From positions 1 through 28,094 of the forward strand of contig JAKOWQ010000406.1 in NCBI GenBank assembly GCA_029781465.1: DNA of 28,094 bases. Direction: 5' to 3'. The stretch comes from Pseudomonadota bacterium. Its GTDB lineage: Bacteria > Pseudomonadota > Alphaproteobacteria > Sphingomonadales > Sphingomonadaceae. The notes beneath the pieces are model-generated. The model did no database searches. It saw only the letters and a program-made list of their open reading frames with translations, and was not told the origin of the DNA. Positions within the stretch are counted from its first letter, which is position 1; the number at the start of each line of letters is the position of its first letter. A program made the translations under genes and the position numbers. This document shows, piece after piece, positions 14,581-21,955 of this stretch.

Positions 14581-15584
14581 CCGTTACCCCGGATTTCGGA
14601 GAGTTTGCGTTCCCAGGCCAGCGCGTGGTTCACGATCGTGTCGAGATCGGCGAATTTCGGCACCCAGGGCAGGGTCGCCTTGATCCGCGCATTGTCGGAA
14701 ATCAGCGAATCGGGATCCCCGGCGCGGCGCGGGCCCAGCACCCGCACGATCGTGCGATTGGTAACCCGGTCAACCGCGTCGAGCACCTCGAGCACCGAAT
14801 AGCCCCGGCCATAGCCGCAGTTCATGGTCAGCGATTCGCCCGGCGCGGCGATCAGCTGTTCGAGTGCCAGCAGGTGAGCATCGGCGAGATCGCTGACATG
14901 GATATAGTCGCGCACCCCGGTTCCGTCGGAGGTATCGAAATCGGTCCCGAACACGTCGACCCGCTCGCGCTTGCCCAGCGCCGCCTCGACCGCAACCTTG
15001 ATCAGGTGAGTGGCCCCGGCGGTCGATTGCCCGGTGCGTGCGCGCGGATCGGCTCCGGCGACATTGAAATAGCGCAGCGCGCAGAAGTTGATCGGGTGGG
15101 CCGCAGCAGTATCACGCAGCATGAATTCGCTCATCAGCTTGGACATGCCATAGGGATTGATCGGCCGCTGGGGCGTATCCTCGCGCACCGGCGAGACCTC
15201 GGGAATGCCATAGGTCGCCGCAGTCGAGCTAAAGATGAAATGCGGCACCCCGGCGCGCACTGCCGCGGCAATCAGCGCGCGGGTCTTGGCGGTGTTGTTG
15301 TGATAGTATTTGAGCGGATCGCTGACCGATTCGGGCACCACCACCGAACCGGCGAAATGCATCACTGCGCGCGTCCCCTGCTCGGTGAAGATTCGCGCCA
15401 GCAGCGCCTCGTCCTCGATATCGCCCTCGTAGAACGGGACGCCCTCGGGCACGGCCCAGCGAAAGCCGGTAACGAGGTTGTCGATCACGGCGACGGGCCA
15501 GCCGGCATCGGCCAGGGCAAGCACGGCGTGGCTGCCGATATAGCCGGCACCGCCGGTTACCAGCACGGGGAGTTTCTGGGTCAT
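14577..15584 (-). CDS. galE: UDP-glucose 4-epimerase
   Basis: 335 residues from the ATG at 15584 (MTQKLPVLVTGGAGYIGSHA). Alternative in-frame starts are ATG at 15593 and GTG at 15605; none has a strong ribosome-binding site. The Rossmann NAD motif is GGAGYIG (11-17). The catalytic serine/threonine lies in FSSTAATYG (119-126), with the Y145-x3-K149 pair in NPYGMSK. ALRYFNVAGADP and GTGVRDYIHVSDLADAH are typical of GalE. It interconverts UDP-glucose and UDP-galactose for envelope polysaccharide. Related 4-epimerases acting on N-acetyl sugars cannot be excluded. It is divergent from the envelope-protein operon at 15717. Confidence 0.93.
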   Translation of the reverse strand: MTQKLPVLVTGGAGYIGSHAVLALADAGWPVAVIDNLVTGFRWAVPEGVPFYEGDIEDEALLARIFTEQGTRAVMHFAGSVVVPESVSDPLKYYHNNTAKTRALIAAAVRAGVPHFIFSSTAATYGIPEVSPVREDTPQRPINPYGMSKLMSEFMLRDTAAAHPINFCALRYFNVAGADPRARTGQSTAGATHLIKVAVEAALGKRERVDVFGTDFDTSDGTGVRDYIHVSDLADAHLLALEQLIAAPGESLTMNCGYGRGYSVLEVLDAVDRVTNRTIVRVLGPRRAGDPDSLISDNARIKATLPWVPKFADLDTIVNHALAWERKLSEIRGNG

Positions 15585-15716
15585 CACAGCCATTTGCGCT
15601 AGCACGCTTCAGAGACAAAGTGGTTAACGCGGCGAATGCGCGGCGCGTTCATGCCCCGGCAATTTCCGGCGCGATAGCGCGGCGGTGCCACAATCAGGAA
15701 AAACCGGAGTCGCGCC

Positions 15717-16415
15717 ATGTCCTGTCTCCCCGCCGCGCGCTTTCTGCTCGCATCCATGCTCGTCGCCGCGCTTGGCGCTCCGCTCGCGGCGCAACCGCTG
15801 CCCGGTTGGGGTGGCGGCCCCGATCTTTACCGGATGCGCGACCGGCACTCATCCGCCGAGGCCCGGATCGGCCGGGTCGAGGTGGTTCGTTTTCGGGCCG
15901 ACGCCGCCGAGGCCGAACTCGGACACGGAGTGGTGGAGGTTGTCGCTGCGCCCGCGTCTACCGACAATCTCCTTCCCGATGAGCGGCGCCTGAAAACCTA
16001 CGAGGCAGCGGTGGTCGATCAGTTGGCCAAGGCAGGATACGATGTCGCTACCAGCGACCCGGTGGGCGGGCAGGTGGTGGAACTGCGGTTCTCGACCGAC
16101 GAGGTGCAACCGGCCGAGCCGCCGCACAAACCGGTGAGCGGTGAAATGACCATGGGGGTATCCAATCGCGGATCGATGATGGGGATGGCGGTGCTGGTCG
16201 ATCTGACCAAGCCCGACAAGGCCCTGGTATCAACCCGGCTTGAAGCCCGTGTGCGCGATCGCGCCAGCGGCAAGGTGCTGTGGGAGGGCCGCGCGCAGAT
16301 CGTCACCCGCGATGGCGATGAGCGGTGGGGCGACCAACAGGTCGCGGCTCGCCTCGCCCAGGCCCTGTTCGATGGATTCCCCGGGCGGACCGGAGAGGAA
16401 AGCCAGCGCCGCTAG
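15717..16415 (+). CDS. Secreted envelope protein, DUF4136-like (paralogue 1)
   Basis: 232 residues with a signal peptide (about 1-25, ending APLAA), so exported. The mature part has IGRVEVVRFRAD, a helix TYEAAVVDQLAKAGYDV followed by a strand VVELRFS, and a C-terminal RDRASGKVLWEGRAQ...LAQALFDGFPGRTGE. The last two blocks recur in the next gene (RDRASDTALWEGRAS...LAEALFKDFPGQSGE), showing tandem duplication. The overall pattern resembles DUF4136-type lipoproteins, but this copy lacks a lipobox cysteine. Function is unknown. GGAG lies eight bases before the ATG. A 56-base gap precedes the second copy, so the two are probably one transcript. Confidence 0.75.
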   Translation: MSCLPAARFLLASMLVAALGAPLAAQPLPGWGGGPDLYRMRDRHSSAEARIGRVEVVRFRADAAEAELGHGVVEVVAAPASTDNLLPDERRLKTYEAAVVDQLAKAGYDVATSDPVGGQVVELRFSTDEVQPAEPPHKPVSGEMTMGVSNRGSMMGMAVLVDLTKPDKALVSTRLEARVRDRASGKVLWEGRAQIVTRDGDERWGDQQVAARLAQALFDGFPGRTGEESQRR

Positions 16416-16455
16416 GCGCTTGCAATGCGGCGCCGAACCGCCAAGATGGACCGGC

Positions 16456-16462
16456 AAGGAGG
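16456..16462 (+). promoter_or_regulatory. Strong ribosome binding site fixing the lipoprotein start
   Basis: AAGGAGG, a full Shine-Dalgarno, sits nine bases before the ATG at 16472. It settles the start against the earlier in-frame start at 16325, which lies inside the preceding gene. Confidence 0.85.
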
Positions 16463-16471
16463 TCGCCGCCG

Positions 16472-17065
16472 ATGAACCGTCTGAATTGGGCCGCTGCCGC
16501 GCTGGGTCTGGTCGCGCTATCTGGCTGCGTCGCGCCGGTCGGCCCGGTCGAGGTTACGCGCTTCCACGTCCCCGATACCGCGGCGCTGGGCAAGGGCACG
16601 ATCTCGGTCGAACCGGCGCCAGGAAGCGATGGTTCCTCGCTAGAATGGAAGACCTATCAGGTCGCGGTGATGCGCCAGCTGGTCCTGCTCGGCTATGGCG
16701 AAGCCGCGCCGGGGCAGGGTGCGCAGGTTGCGCAGCTGCGGTTTTCGCGTGGCACTTTTCAGCCGGAACGTTCCGGATCGAGCGTCGGTGTCGGGCTGGG
16801 CGGATCGACCGGCAGCTTCGGTTCGGGGGTCGGGTTGGGGATCGGGATCAACCTCTCGCCAAGGCCCGCCGCGCAGGTCCAGTCCGATCTTGCGGTGGTG
16901 ATCCGCGATCGGGCGAGCGATACCGCGCTGTGGGAAGGGCGGGCGAGCTTTGCGGTCCGTTCGTCCTCACCGCTGGCCGATACCGCGCTGGCAGCGCCAA
17001 AATTGGCCGAAGCGCTGTTCAAGGACTTCCCCGGACAGTCGGGTGAGACTATCGAGGTGAGATGA
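16472..17065 (+). CDS. Envelope lipoprotein, DUF4136-like (paralogue 2)
   Basis: 197 residues. A lipoprotein signal peptide ends in ALSGC, so Cys is lipidated and the protein is membrane-anchored on the periplasmic side. It is a clear paralogue of the preceding product: GPVEVTRFHVPD, TYQVAVMRQLVLLGYG, QVAQLRFSRG and IRDRASDTALWEGRAS align with it in order. It differs by a glycine/serine-rich central segment (about 107-132), perhaps a flexible loop or glycine-zipper-like stretch. Function unknown. Its stop overlaps the start of the M14 peptidase gene in ATGA, implying translational coupling. Confidence 0.8.
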   Translation: MNRLNWAAAALGLVALSGCVAPVGPVEVTRFHVPDTAALGKGTISVEPAPGSDGSSLEWKTYQVAVMRQLVLLGYGEAAPGQGAQVAQLRFSRGTFQPERSGSSVGVGLGGSTGSFGSGVGLGIGINLSPRPAAQVQSDLAVVIRDRASDTALWEGRASFAVRSSSPLADTALAAPKLAEALFKDFPGQSGETIEVR

Positions 17066-18198
17066 CCTCACTCCCCATTATGATCGACGCCGCTTTTGAC
17101 AGCGGCAATATTGAAGTGCTCGCCATCGAAGGAACCCGCGCCAGGCTGGCAATCCGCAAGGACAACCTTTCGGACTTCTACCAATGGTTCCATTTCCGTG
17201 TTGCCGGTGCCCGCGGGCGCGAGCTTGAGCTAAAAATCACCGGCCTCAACGCCTCGGCCTATCCCGACGGCTGGACCGACTACCGCGCCGTGGTCAGCGA
17301 AGATCGCGAATACTGGGGCCGGGCCGAGTCTGCCTTCGACACGCATGAGGACGGCGGCACGCTGACCATCCGCTACCGTCCGCAGGGCGATCTGGCCTGG
17401 TTCGCCTATTTCACGCCCTTCAGCTGGGAGCGCCATCAGGATCTGGTCGTACAGACCGCGCTGGCCGACGGGGGCGAGCACCGGGTGCTGGGTTACAGCC
17501 TGGATGGGCGCAGCATCGATTGTCTGGAGATGGGCGATGGCGACCGGCAGATCTGGCTGATGGCGCGCCAGCATCCCGGCGAATCGATGGCCGAATGGTG
17601 GATGGAAGGCGCGCTCGATCGCCTGACCGATCCGGCCGATCCGGTTGCGCGCAAGCTGCGCCGGCTGTGCCGCTTTCATGTGGTGCCCAATGCCAATCCC
17701 GATGGGTCGGTGCGCGGCCACCTGCGCACCAACGCCGCCGGTGCCAACCTCAATCGCGAGTGGGAAAGCCCCACGCCCGAGCGCAGCCCCGAAGTGCTGG
17801 CGATCCGCGATGCGATGGACGCCAGCGGCGCCGAATTCGTGATGGACGTTCATGGCGACGAGGCGATCCCGGCGGTGTTCCTGGCTGGCTACGAGGGCAT
17901 CCCCAGCTGGAGCGAAGCGCGCCAGGCCGGGTTCGACCGCTATGCCGCGATCCTCCAGCGGCGCACGCCCGATTTTCAGACCCGGCTGGGCTATGCGGTG
18001 GCATCGCCGGGCAAGGCCAACATGACCATGGCCACCAACCAGCTGGCCGAACGCTTCGGCGCGGTGACCATGACGCTCGAGATGCCCTTCAAGGACAATA
18101 TCGATCTGCCCTGCGCCGCCCAGGGGTGGAGCGGAGAACGCTCGGCCCAGATGGGCCGTGACTGCCTCGGCGCCCTGCTGGAATGGCTTGAGAGCTAG
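17062..18198 (+). CDS. M14-family zinc carboxypeptidase, cytosolic CCP-like
   Basis: 378 residues without a signal peptide. An N-terminal beta-rich domain (about 1-135, with FYQWFHFRVAGARGREL and WFAYFTPFSWERH) precedes the carboxypeptidase domain. This is the layout of M14 cytosolic carboxypeptidases related to the Nna1/CCP deglutamylases. Zinc ligands are H171 and E174 (RQHPGESMAEWW) and H264 (MDVHGDE). The catalytic base is E340 (TLEMPFK). N230 and R232 in GANLNREW help bind the substrate carboxylate. It should trim C-terminal residues from peptides; the natural substrate is unknown. It overlaps the lipoprotein stop by four bases. Its own stop codon shares CTAG with that of the convergent cdd. 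Confidence 0.93.
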   Translation: MTSLPIMIDAAFDSGNIEVLAIEGTRARLAIRKDNLSDFYQWFHFRVAGARGRELELKITGLNASAYPDGWTDYRAVVSEDREYWGRAESAFDTHEDGGTLTIRYRPQGDLAWFAYFTPFSWERHQDLVVQTALADGGEHRVLGYSLDGRSIDCLEMGDGDRQIWLMARQHPGESMAEWWMEGALDRLTDPADPVARKLRRLCRFHVVPNANPDGSVRGHLRTNAAGANLNREWESPTPERSPEVLAIRDAMDASGAEFVMDVHGDEAIPAVFLAGYEGIPSWSEARQAGFDRYAAILQRRTPDFQTRLGYAVASPGKANMTMATNQLAERFGAVTMTLEMPFKDNIDLPCAAQGWSGERSAQMGRDCLGALLEWLES

Positions 18199-18617
18199 GA
18201 AAGGTTGGCCGGGCCGAAGGCGTGGGGCAACAGGTCTGACAGGCGCAGTTCCAGCGCCTCGTCGGTGCCCAGGCACCAGATCAGCGGATCGGTGCCGCCC
18301 AGCTGGGCAAGCTCGTTGAGCACCTGGCGGCAGCGCCCGCAGGGGGTGACCACCGGTCCCGGTTCGCCGTCCATGCCCCCGATTACCGCCACTGCAAGCA
18401 AGCCACCGCGCGAACCCAGGTTCATCGCCTTGGCCACCGCGCTGGTTTCGGCGCACAGCGCCAGGCCGTAACTGGCATTCTCGACATTGGCGCCGGTCAC
18501 TACCGAACCATCGGCAAAGGCCAGCGCCGCACCGACATGAAAGCGCGAATAGGGCGCATAGGCATGGCTGGCGGCTTCGCGCGCGGCGCGGATCAGCGCG
18601 TCTCGATCGACATTCAC
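18195..18617 (-). CDS. cdd: Cytidine deaminase
   Basis: 140 residues from GTG at 18617, overlapping the stop of the GH25-like gene in GTGA. Longer readings run into that gene. Homotetrameric-type cytidine deaminase motifs are intact: YSRFHVGAAL, the catalytic C55-A-E57 (GLALCAETSAV) and the zinc pair C93 and C96 in TPCGRCRQ. It converts cytidine and deoxycytidine to uridine and deoxyuridine in pyrimidine salvage. Translation is probably coupled to the upstream gene. A functional link to that gene is not obvious. Confidence 0.95.
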   Translation of the reverse strand: MNVDRDALIRAAREAASHAYAPYSRFHVGAALAFADGSVVTGANVENASYGLALCAETSAVAKAMNLGSRGGLLAVAVIGGMDGEPGPVVTPCGRCRQVLNELAQLGGTDPLIWCLGTDEALELRLSDLLPHAFGPANLS

Positions 18618-19312
18618 GGTTGCACCACCACCCATCGCACGGATCCCCTGTCGGCCTGGTTGGCCAGCGCGTGATTCGCCGTCCACAGCATCCAAGGCCG
18701 TCCGGCATATTCGGGCTGGAAGCGATCGCGTTCAAGCCACAGGTTGCGATCGATCGCCGCGGCAATGTGGTAGCGCGCCTCAAAGCGCTTTGACAGCTTG
18801 AGCACGGTGGCCTTGCCGGTGTGGGTCTCGATCTGGTTGAGGAAGGTCATCAGCTCGCTTTCCACCGCCGCGTCGCCGACCTTGACCGGGCAATCGTCGG
18901 CCAACAGGTCAAGCTCCACCGCAGGGGGCAGCAGCGCGCGGTCGCGCGGCACCACGGTGACGAAATTGGCGGCCTGGCTTTCGGCCGGCTGGCACGGGTC
19001 GTAGCGGTGCAGCGCCCCTGTCTGGAGTCCGGCGGCGCGCGCCTCTTCCAGGTTTTTCACGAATGCGGGATCGCGGGCAAAGGCGCTGGCCGAAGCATCG
19101 ACATAGGCGAAATCGGCCCCGATCGCCTTCAGCGCCTTCCAGTCAACCGTGCCGTCCTCGGCCCCGATCTCAACCCCCTGCAAGGGGAAGGCACCGCGCG
19201 AGGGGCGCCAGTGCGCCATGTCCCACCAGGCCCAGCCGCCGCCCAGCAGCGCCAGCAGAACCACGGCGCCGACCAGGCGCAGCCGCCAGCGTCCGGATCG
19301 CTTGCGTGCCAT
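18614..19312 (-). CDS. Membrane-anchored GH25-like (lysozyme-fold) protein with altered active site
   Basis: 232 residues: a basic N-terminus, a membrane anchor at about 12-30, then a GH25-like domain facing the periplasm. The pattern QGVEIGAEDGTVDWKALKAI, GADFAYVDASAS, DPAFVKNLEEARAAGLQTGALH, SQAANFV and LPPAVELDLL follows the GH25 muramidase course. The expected catalytic acids differ: the GxDxS aspartate is E48, and the DxE pair appears as E133-L-D135. It may be a muramidase with swapped acids or a non-catalytic peptidoglycan binder. It lies 25 bases after UPF0262 and overlaps cdd. Confidence 0.75.
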   Translation of the reverse strand: MARKRSGRWRLRLVGAVVLLALLGGGWAWWDMAHWRPSRGAFPLQGVEIGAEDGTVDWKALKAIGADFAYVDASASAFARDPAFVKNLEEARAAGLQTGALHRYDPCQPAESQAANFVTVVPRDRALLPPAVELDLLADDCPVKVGDAAVESELMTFLNQIETHTGKATVLKLSKRFEARYHIAAAIDRNLWLERDRFQPEYAGRPWMLWTANHALANQADRGSVRWVVVQP

Positions 19313-19337
19313 GATGGATGTGCGAACCCCTTCTTTC

Positions 19338-19820
19338 CTAGCCCCTGATATGCAGCACGCAGATCAGGGTAAAGAGCCGCCGCGCGGTGGCGAAGTCGGT
19401 TTCGACCTTGCCTTCGAGCCGTTCGAGCAGGATCTCGGCTGCCTCGTTGTGGACCCCGCGCCGGGCCATGTCGATCGTCTCGATCTCGGCGGCGGTGGCC
19501 TTGCGGATCGCCTGATAATAGGAATCGCAGATCGCGAAATATTCGCGGATCGGGCGGCGGAACCGGCCGAGGCCCAGGATCAGCGTTTCGAGTTCCGCGC
19601 CTTCCTCGCTCGATACGCCAAGGATCAGGCGGCCATCGTCAACCGAAAGGCTCAGCCGATAGGGGCCCTGATAGCCCGCTTCCCAGGCGCGCAGCGGCTT
19701 GAACAGGTTTTCCTCGATCAGATCGAAGATGGCGATGCGCCGTTCCTGCTCGATGTCGGCATTGCGCCACAGAATCGTCGTCTCATCGAGATCGATGTGG
19801 ATGATCCGCGGGTCTGCCAT
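19338..19820 (-). CDS. UPF0262 family protein
   Basis: 160 residues from the ATG at 19820 (MADPRIIHIDLDETTILWRN); a further in-frame ATG at 19859 adds 13 unrelated residues. IIHIDLDE, EQERRIAIFDLIEENLFKP, GPYRLSLSV and IREYFAICDSYYQAIR are characteristic of UPF0262, an alphaproteobacteria-restricted cytosolic family of unknown function. In many genomes it lies near hisD, but not here. It heads the UPF0262 / GH25-like / cdd run and is divergent from dnaB across 135 bases. Confidence 0.93.
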   Translation of the reverse strand: MADPRIIHIDLDETTILWRNADIEQERRIAIFDLIEENLFKPLRAWEAGYQGPYRLSLSVDDGRLILGVSSEEGAELETLILGLGRFRRPIREYFAICDSYYQAIRKATAAEIETIDMARRGVHNEAAEILLERLEGKVETDFATARRLFTLICVLHIRG

Positions 19821-19832
19821 GGTGGCAGGGCT

Positions 19833-19848
19833 TTTCGCAGATGCGAAA
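19833..19848. promoter_or_regulatory. 16-bp inverted repeat upstream of UPF0262 and dnaB
   Basis: TTTCGCA-GA-TGCGAAA is a perfect 7-bp inverted repeat with a 2-base centre. It sits 13 bases before the UPF0262 start in the divergent intergenic region. It could be a repressor operator. The binder is unknown. Confidence 0.35.
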
Positions 19849-19877
19849 TTGCGGGGCAAGAGGAAGCATCGTCCCCG

Positions 19878-19886
19878 CTATCCACA
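19878..19886 (+). promoter_or_regulatory. Candidate DnaA box upstream of dnaB
   Basis: CTATCCACA differs from the DnaA box consensus TTATNCACA at one position and lies 70 bases before the dnaB start. A second, poorer match (TTTGCCACA, 19894-19902) follows. DnaA control of a replication gene is reasonable, but a single near-match is weak evidence. Confidence 0.25.
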
Positions 19887-19955
19887 GGGCGATTTTGCCA
19901 CACGGGGCTTGCGGCGGCTTGCGCGGCAAGTGGCATCGGAGCATCACGGGCACCC

Positions 19956-21464
19956 ATGCTCGAAACCAACCTGATCCTCCGTCCCGACGAAACGCCAACG
20001 CGCTCTCTGCCGGCCAATGTCGAGGCCGAAGCGGCGCTGATCGGCGCGGTGCTGATCGACAACCGGGTGGTTGAGGAAATGGCCACCCCGCTGCGCCCCG
20101 AACACTTCTTCGAGCCGGTGCACCAGCGCATCTATGGCCGGGTTCTGCAACTGATCGATCGTGGGGCGGTGGTCACCCCGGTTACGCTCAAGCCCTATTT
20201 TGAGGCTGACGAGGCGCTCAAGGAGCTGGGCGGGGCGGCCTATCTGGCGCGGCTTACTGCCGACGGTCAGGGATTACTCGCCCCGCGCGAGCTGGCCGCG
20301 CAGATCTATGATCTGGCGCTGCTGCGCGAACTGGTTTCGGTTGGCCGAAATCTGGTTACCGGCGCACTCGACACTTCGGAAAGCGTCGCGCCGCTGGCGC
20401 AGATCGAACAGGCGGAAGCCGCGCTCTATTCGGTGGCCGAAGGAGCGGGAAACAATTCCGAGGCCCACACGTTCGGCGCGGCGACCCGGGTCGCGATCCA
20501 GAACATCGAGCGCGCGCTCAATTCGGGCGGCCACATTTCGGGCAAGACCACCGGGCTGACCTCGGTGAACGAGAAGGTTGGCGGGCTGCATGACAGCGAT
20601 CTTATCATCCTTGCCGGGCGCCCGGGCATGGGCAAGACCTCGCTTGCCACCAACATCGCCTTCAACGCCGCCGAGCGCCTGCGCCGCGATCTGGCCGACG
20701 GGATCGCTCCGGAAAAGACTGTTGGCGCAGCGGTGGCCTTTTTCAGCCTGGAAATGAGCGCCGACCAGCTTGCCACCCGTATCCTCGCCGAACAGTCGGG
20801 GATCAGCTCGGAGGCGCTGCGCATGGGGCGGCTCAGCCGCGAGGATTTCCAGCAGCTGTCCTACGCCAGCCAGCGCCTCGCCGAGCTGCCGCTGATTATC
20901 GACGATACGCCGGCGCTGTCGATCGCGGCGCTGCGCGCGCGGGCGCGGCGGATGAAGCGGCGCCACGACATCGGGCTTGTAATCGTCGACTATCTCCAGC
21001 TGCTCCAGGGAACCAGCCGCGCCAACGACAACCGGGTCAACGAAATCTCCGAGATCAGCCGCGGTCTCAAGACCCTGGCCAAGGAACTCTCGGTCCCGGT
21101 GATCGCGCTCTCTCAGCTCAGCCGCGCGGTCGAAAGCCGCGACGACAAGCGGCCGATGCTGTCCGACCTGCGCGAATCCGGCTCGATCGAGCAGGATGCC
21201 GATATGGTCTGGTTCGTTTTTCGCGAGGACTATTACGTCGCCGCCAAGGAGCCCAAGCAGCCCCACGACGGCGACGATGCCAAGACCCACGAAGCCCATG
21301 CCAAGTGGGCCGAGGAGATGGAGCGGGTCCACGGCCTTGCCGAACTGATCATCGCCAAGCAGCGCCACGGCGCCACCGGCAAGGTTCGCCTGCGCTTCGA
21401 ATCGCGCATCACCCGCTTCAGCGATCTGGCCGATGGTGACTATTCTAGCGAGCCGTATGAGTAA
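19956..21464 (+). CDS. dnaB: Replicative DNA helicase
   Basis: 502 residues from the ATG at 19956 (MLETNLILRPDETPTRSLPA). The frame is open much further upstream, but that part runs antisense through UPF0262. The N-terminal DnaB domain (about 17-120) contains NVEAEAALIGAVLIDNRVV. A linker and the RecA-like domain follow: Walker A GRPGMGKT (221-228), FFSLEMSADQLATRIL, Walker B LVIVDYLQLL, the DNA-binding SELSR-like LSQLSRAVESR, and DLRESGSIEQDADMV. It is the hexameric 5'-3' helicase of the replication fork. An acidic stretch near 430-445 (PHDGDDAKTHE) is an insertion often seen in alphaproteobacterial DnaB. No intein is present. Confidence 0.98.
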   Translation: MLETNLILRPDETPTRSLPANVEAEAALIGAVLIDNRVVEEMATPLRPEHFFEPVHQRIYGRVLQLIDRGAVVTPVTLKPYFEADEALKELGGAAYLARLTADGQGLLAPRELAAQIYDLALLRELVSVGRNLVTGALDTSESVAPLAQIEQAEAALYSVAEGAGNNSEAHTFGAATRVAIQNIERALNSGGHISGKTTGLTSVNEKVGGLHDSDLIILAGRPGMGKTSLATNIAFNAAERLRRDLADGIAPEKTVGAAVAFFSLEMSADQLATRILAEQSGISSEALRMGRLSREDFQQLSYASQRLAELPLIIDDTPALSIAALRARARRMKRRHDIGLVIVDYLQLLQGTSRANDNRVNEISEISRGLKTLAKELSVPVIALSQLSRAVESRDDKRPMLSDLRESGSIEQDADMVWFVFREDYYVAAKEPKQPHDGDDAKTHEAHAKWAEEMERVHGLAELIIAKQRHGATGKVRLRFESRITRFSDLADGDYSSEPYE

Positions 21465-21502
21465 AATATCACAATAATATCAATTTGTTATGCGAATTTT
21501 TC

Positions 21503-21530
21503 TTGACTTCGCGAATCGCCTGCGTGTAGC
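21503..21530 (+). promoter_or_regulatory. Candidate rpoZ promoter
   Basis: TTGACT (21503-21508) followed, after 16 bases, by TGTAGC (21525-21530). The -35 is the same hexamer as in the rpmH and rpmJ promoters; the -10 is poor. An AT-rich stretch (21465-21502), conspicuous in this GC-rich DNA, precedes the -35 and could act as an UP element. Confidence 0.45.
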
Positions 21531-21569
21531 AGCCGCACTTTCCCGATTTGCCTGAACTGGAGTGCCCGG

Positions 21570-21914
21570 ATGGCGCGCGTTACCGTTGAAGATTGTGTCG
21601 ACAAGGTCCCCAACCGCTTCGATCTCGTCCTGCTTGCCGCGCAGCGTGCGCGCGAGATTTCGGGCGGGGCCGAAATCACGATCGATCGCGATCGCGACAA
21701 GAACCCGGTGGTGGCGCTGCGCGAAATCGCCGACGAGACGATCAGCCCGGCCAGCCTCAAGGAATCGGTGGTGTCCTCGCTCCAGCGCGTGCTGCCCGAC
21801 GACGATGACGAGGTCGATGACATCGGCTCGCTCAGCCAGTCGGCCGAAGCGCTACGGATCACTGCCGCCGCTCCGGTGCGCAATACCTCGATCGGCGGCG
21901 ATTACGACGGCTGA
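21570..21914 (+). CDS. rpoZ: DNA-directed RNA polymerase omega subunit
   Basis: 114 residues opening MARVTVEDCVDKVPNRFDLV, followed by LLAAQRAREISGGA and NPVVALREIADETI, all diagnostic of omega. Omega helps fold and assemble the beta' subunit and forms part of a ppGpp site. The C-terminal part carries an acidic run (DDDDEVDD, 77-84) and a variable tail, as in many alphaproteobacterial omegas. The usual partner relA/spoT is not downstream here; the next gene is convergent. Confidence 0.97.
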   Translation: MARVTVEDCVDKVPNRFDLVLLAAQRAREISGGAEITIDRDRDKNPVVALREIADETISPASLKESVVSSLQRVLPDDDDEVDDIGSLSQSAEALRITAAAPVRNTSIGGDYDG

Positions 21915-21955
21915 TCTGGCTCGGCGGTGCGTCCGCAATCAGGCGGCAAGCATAC

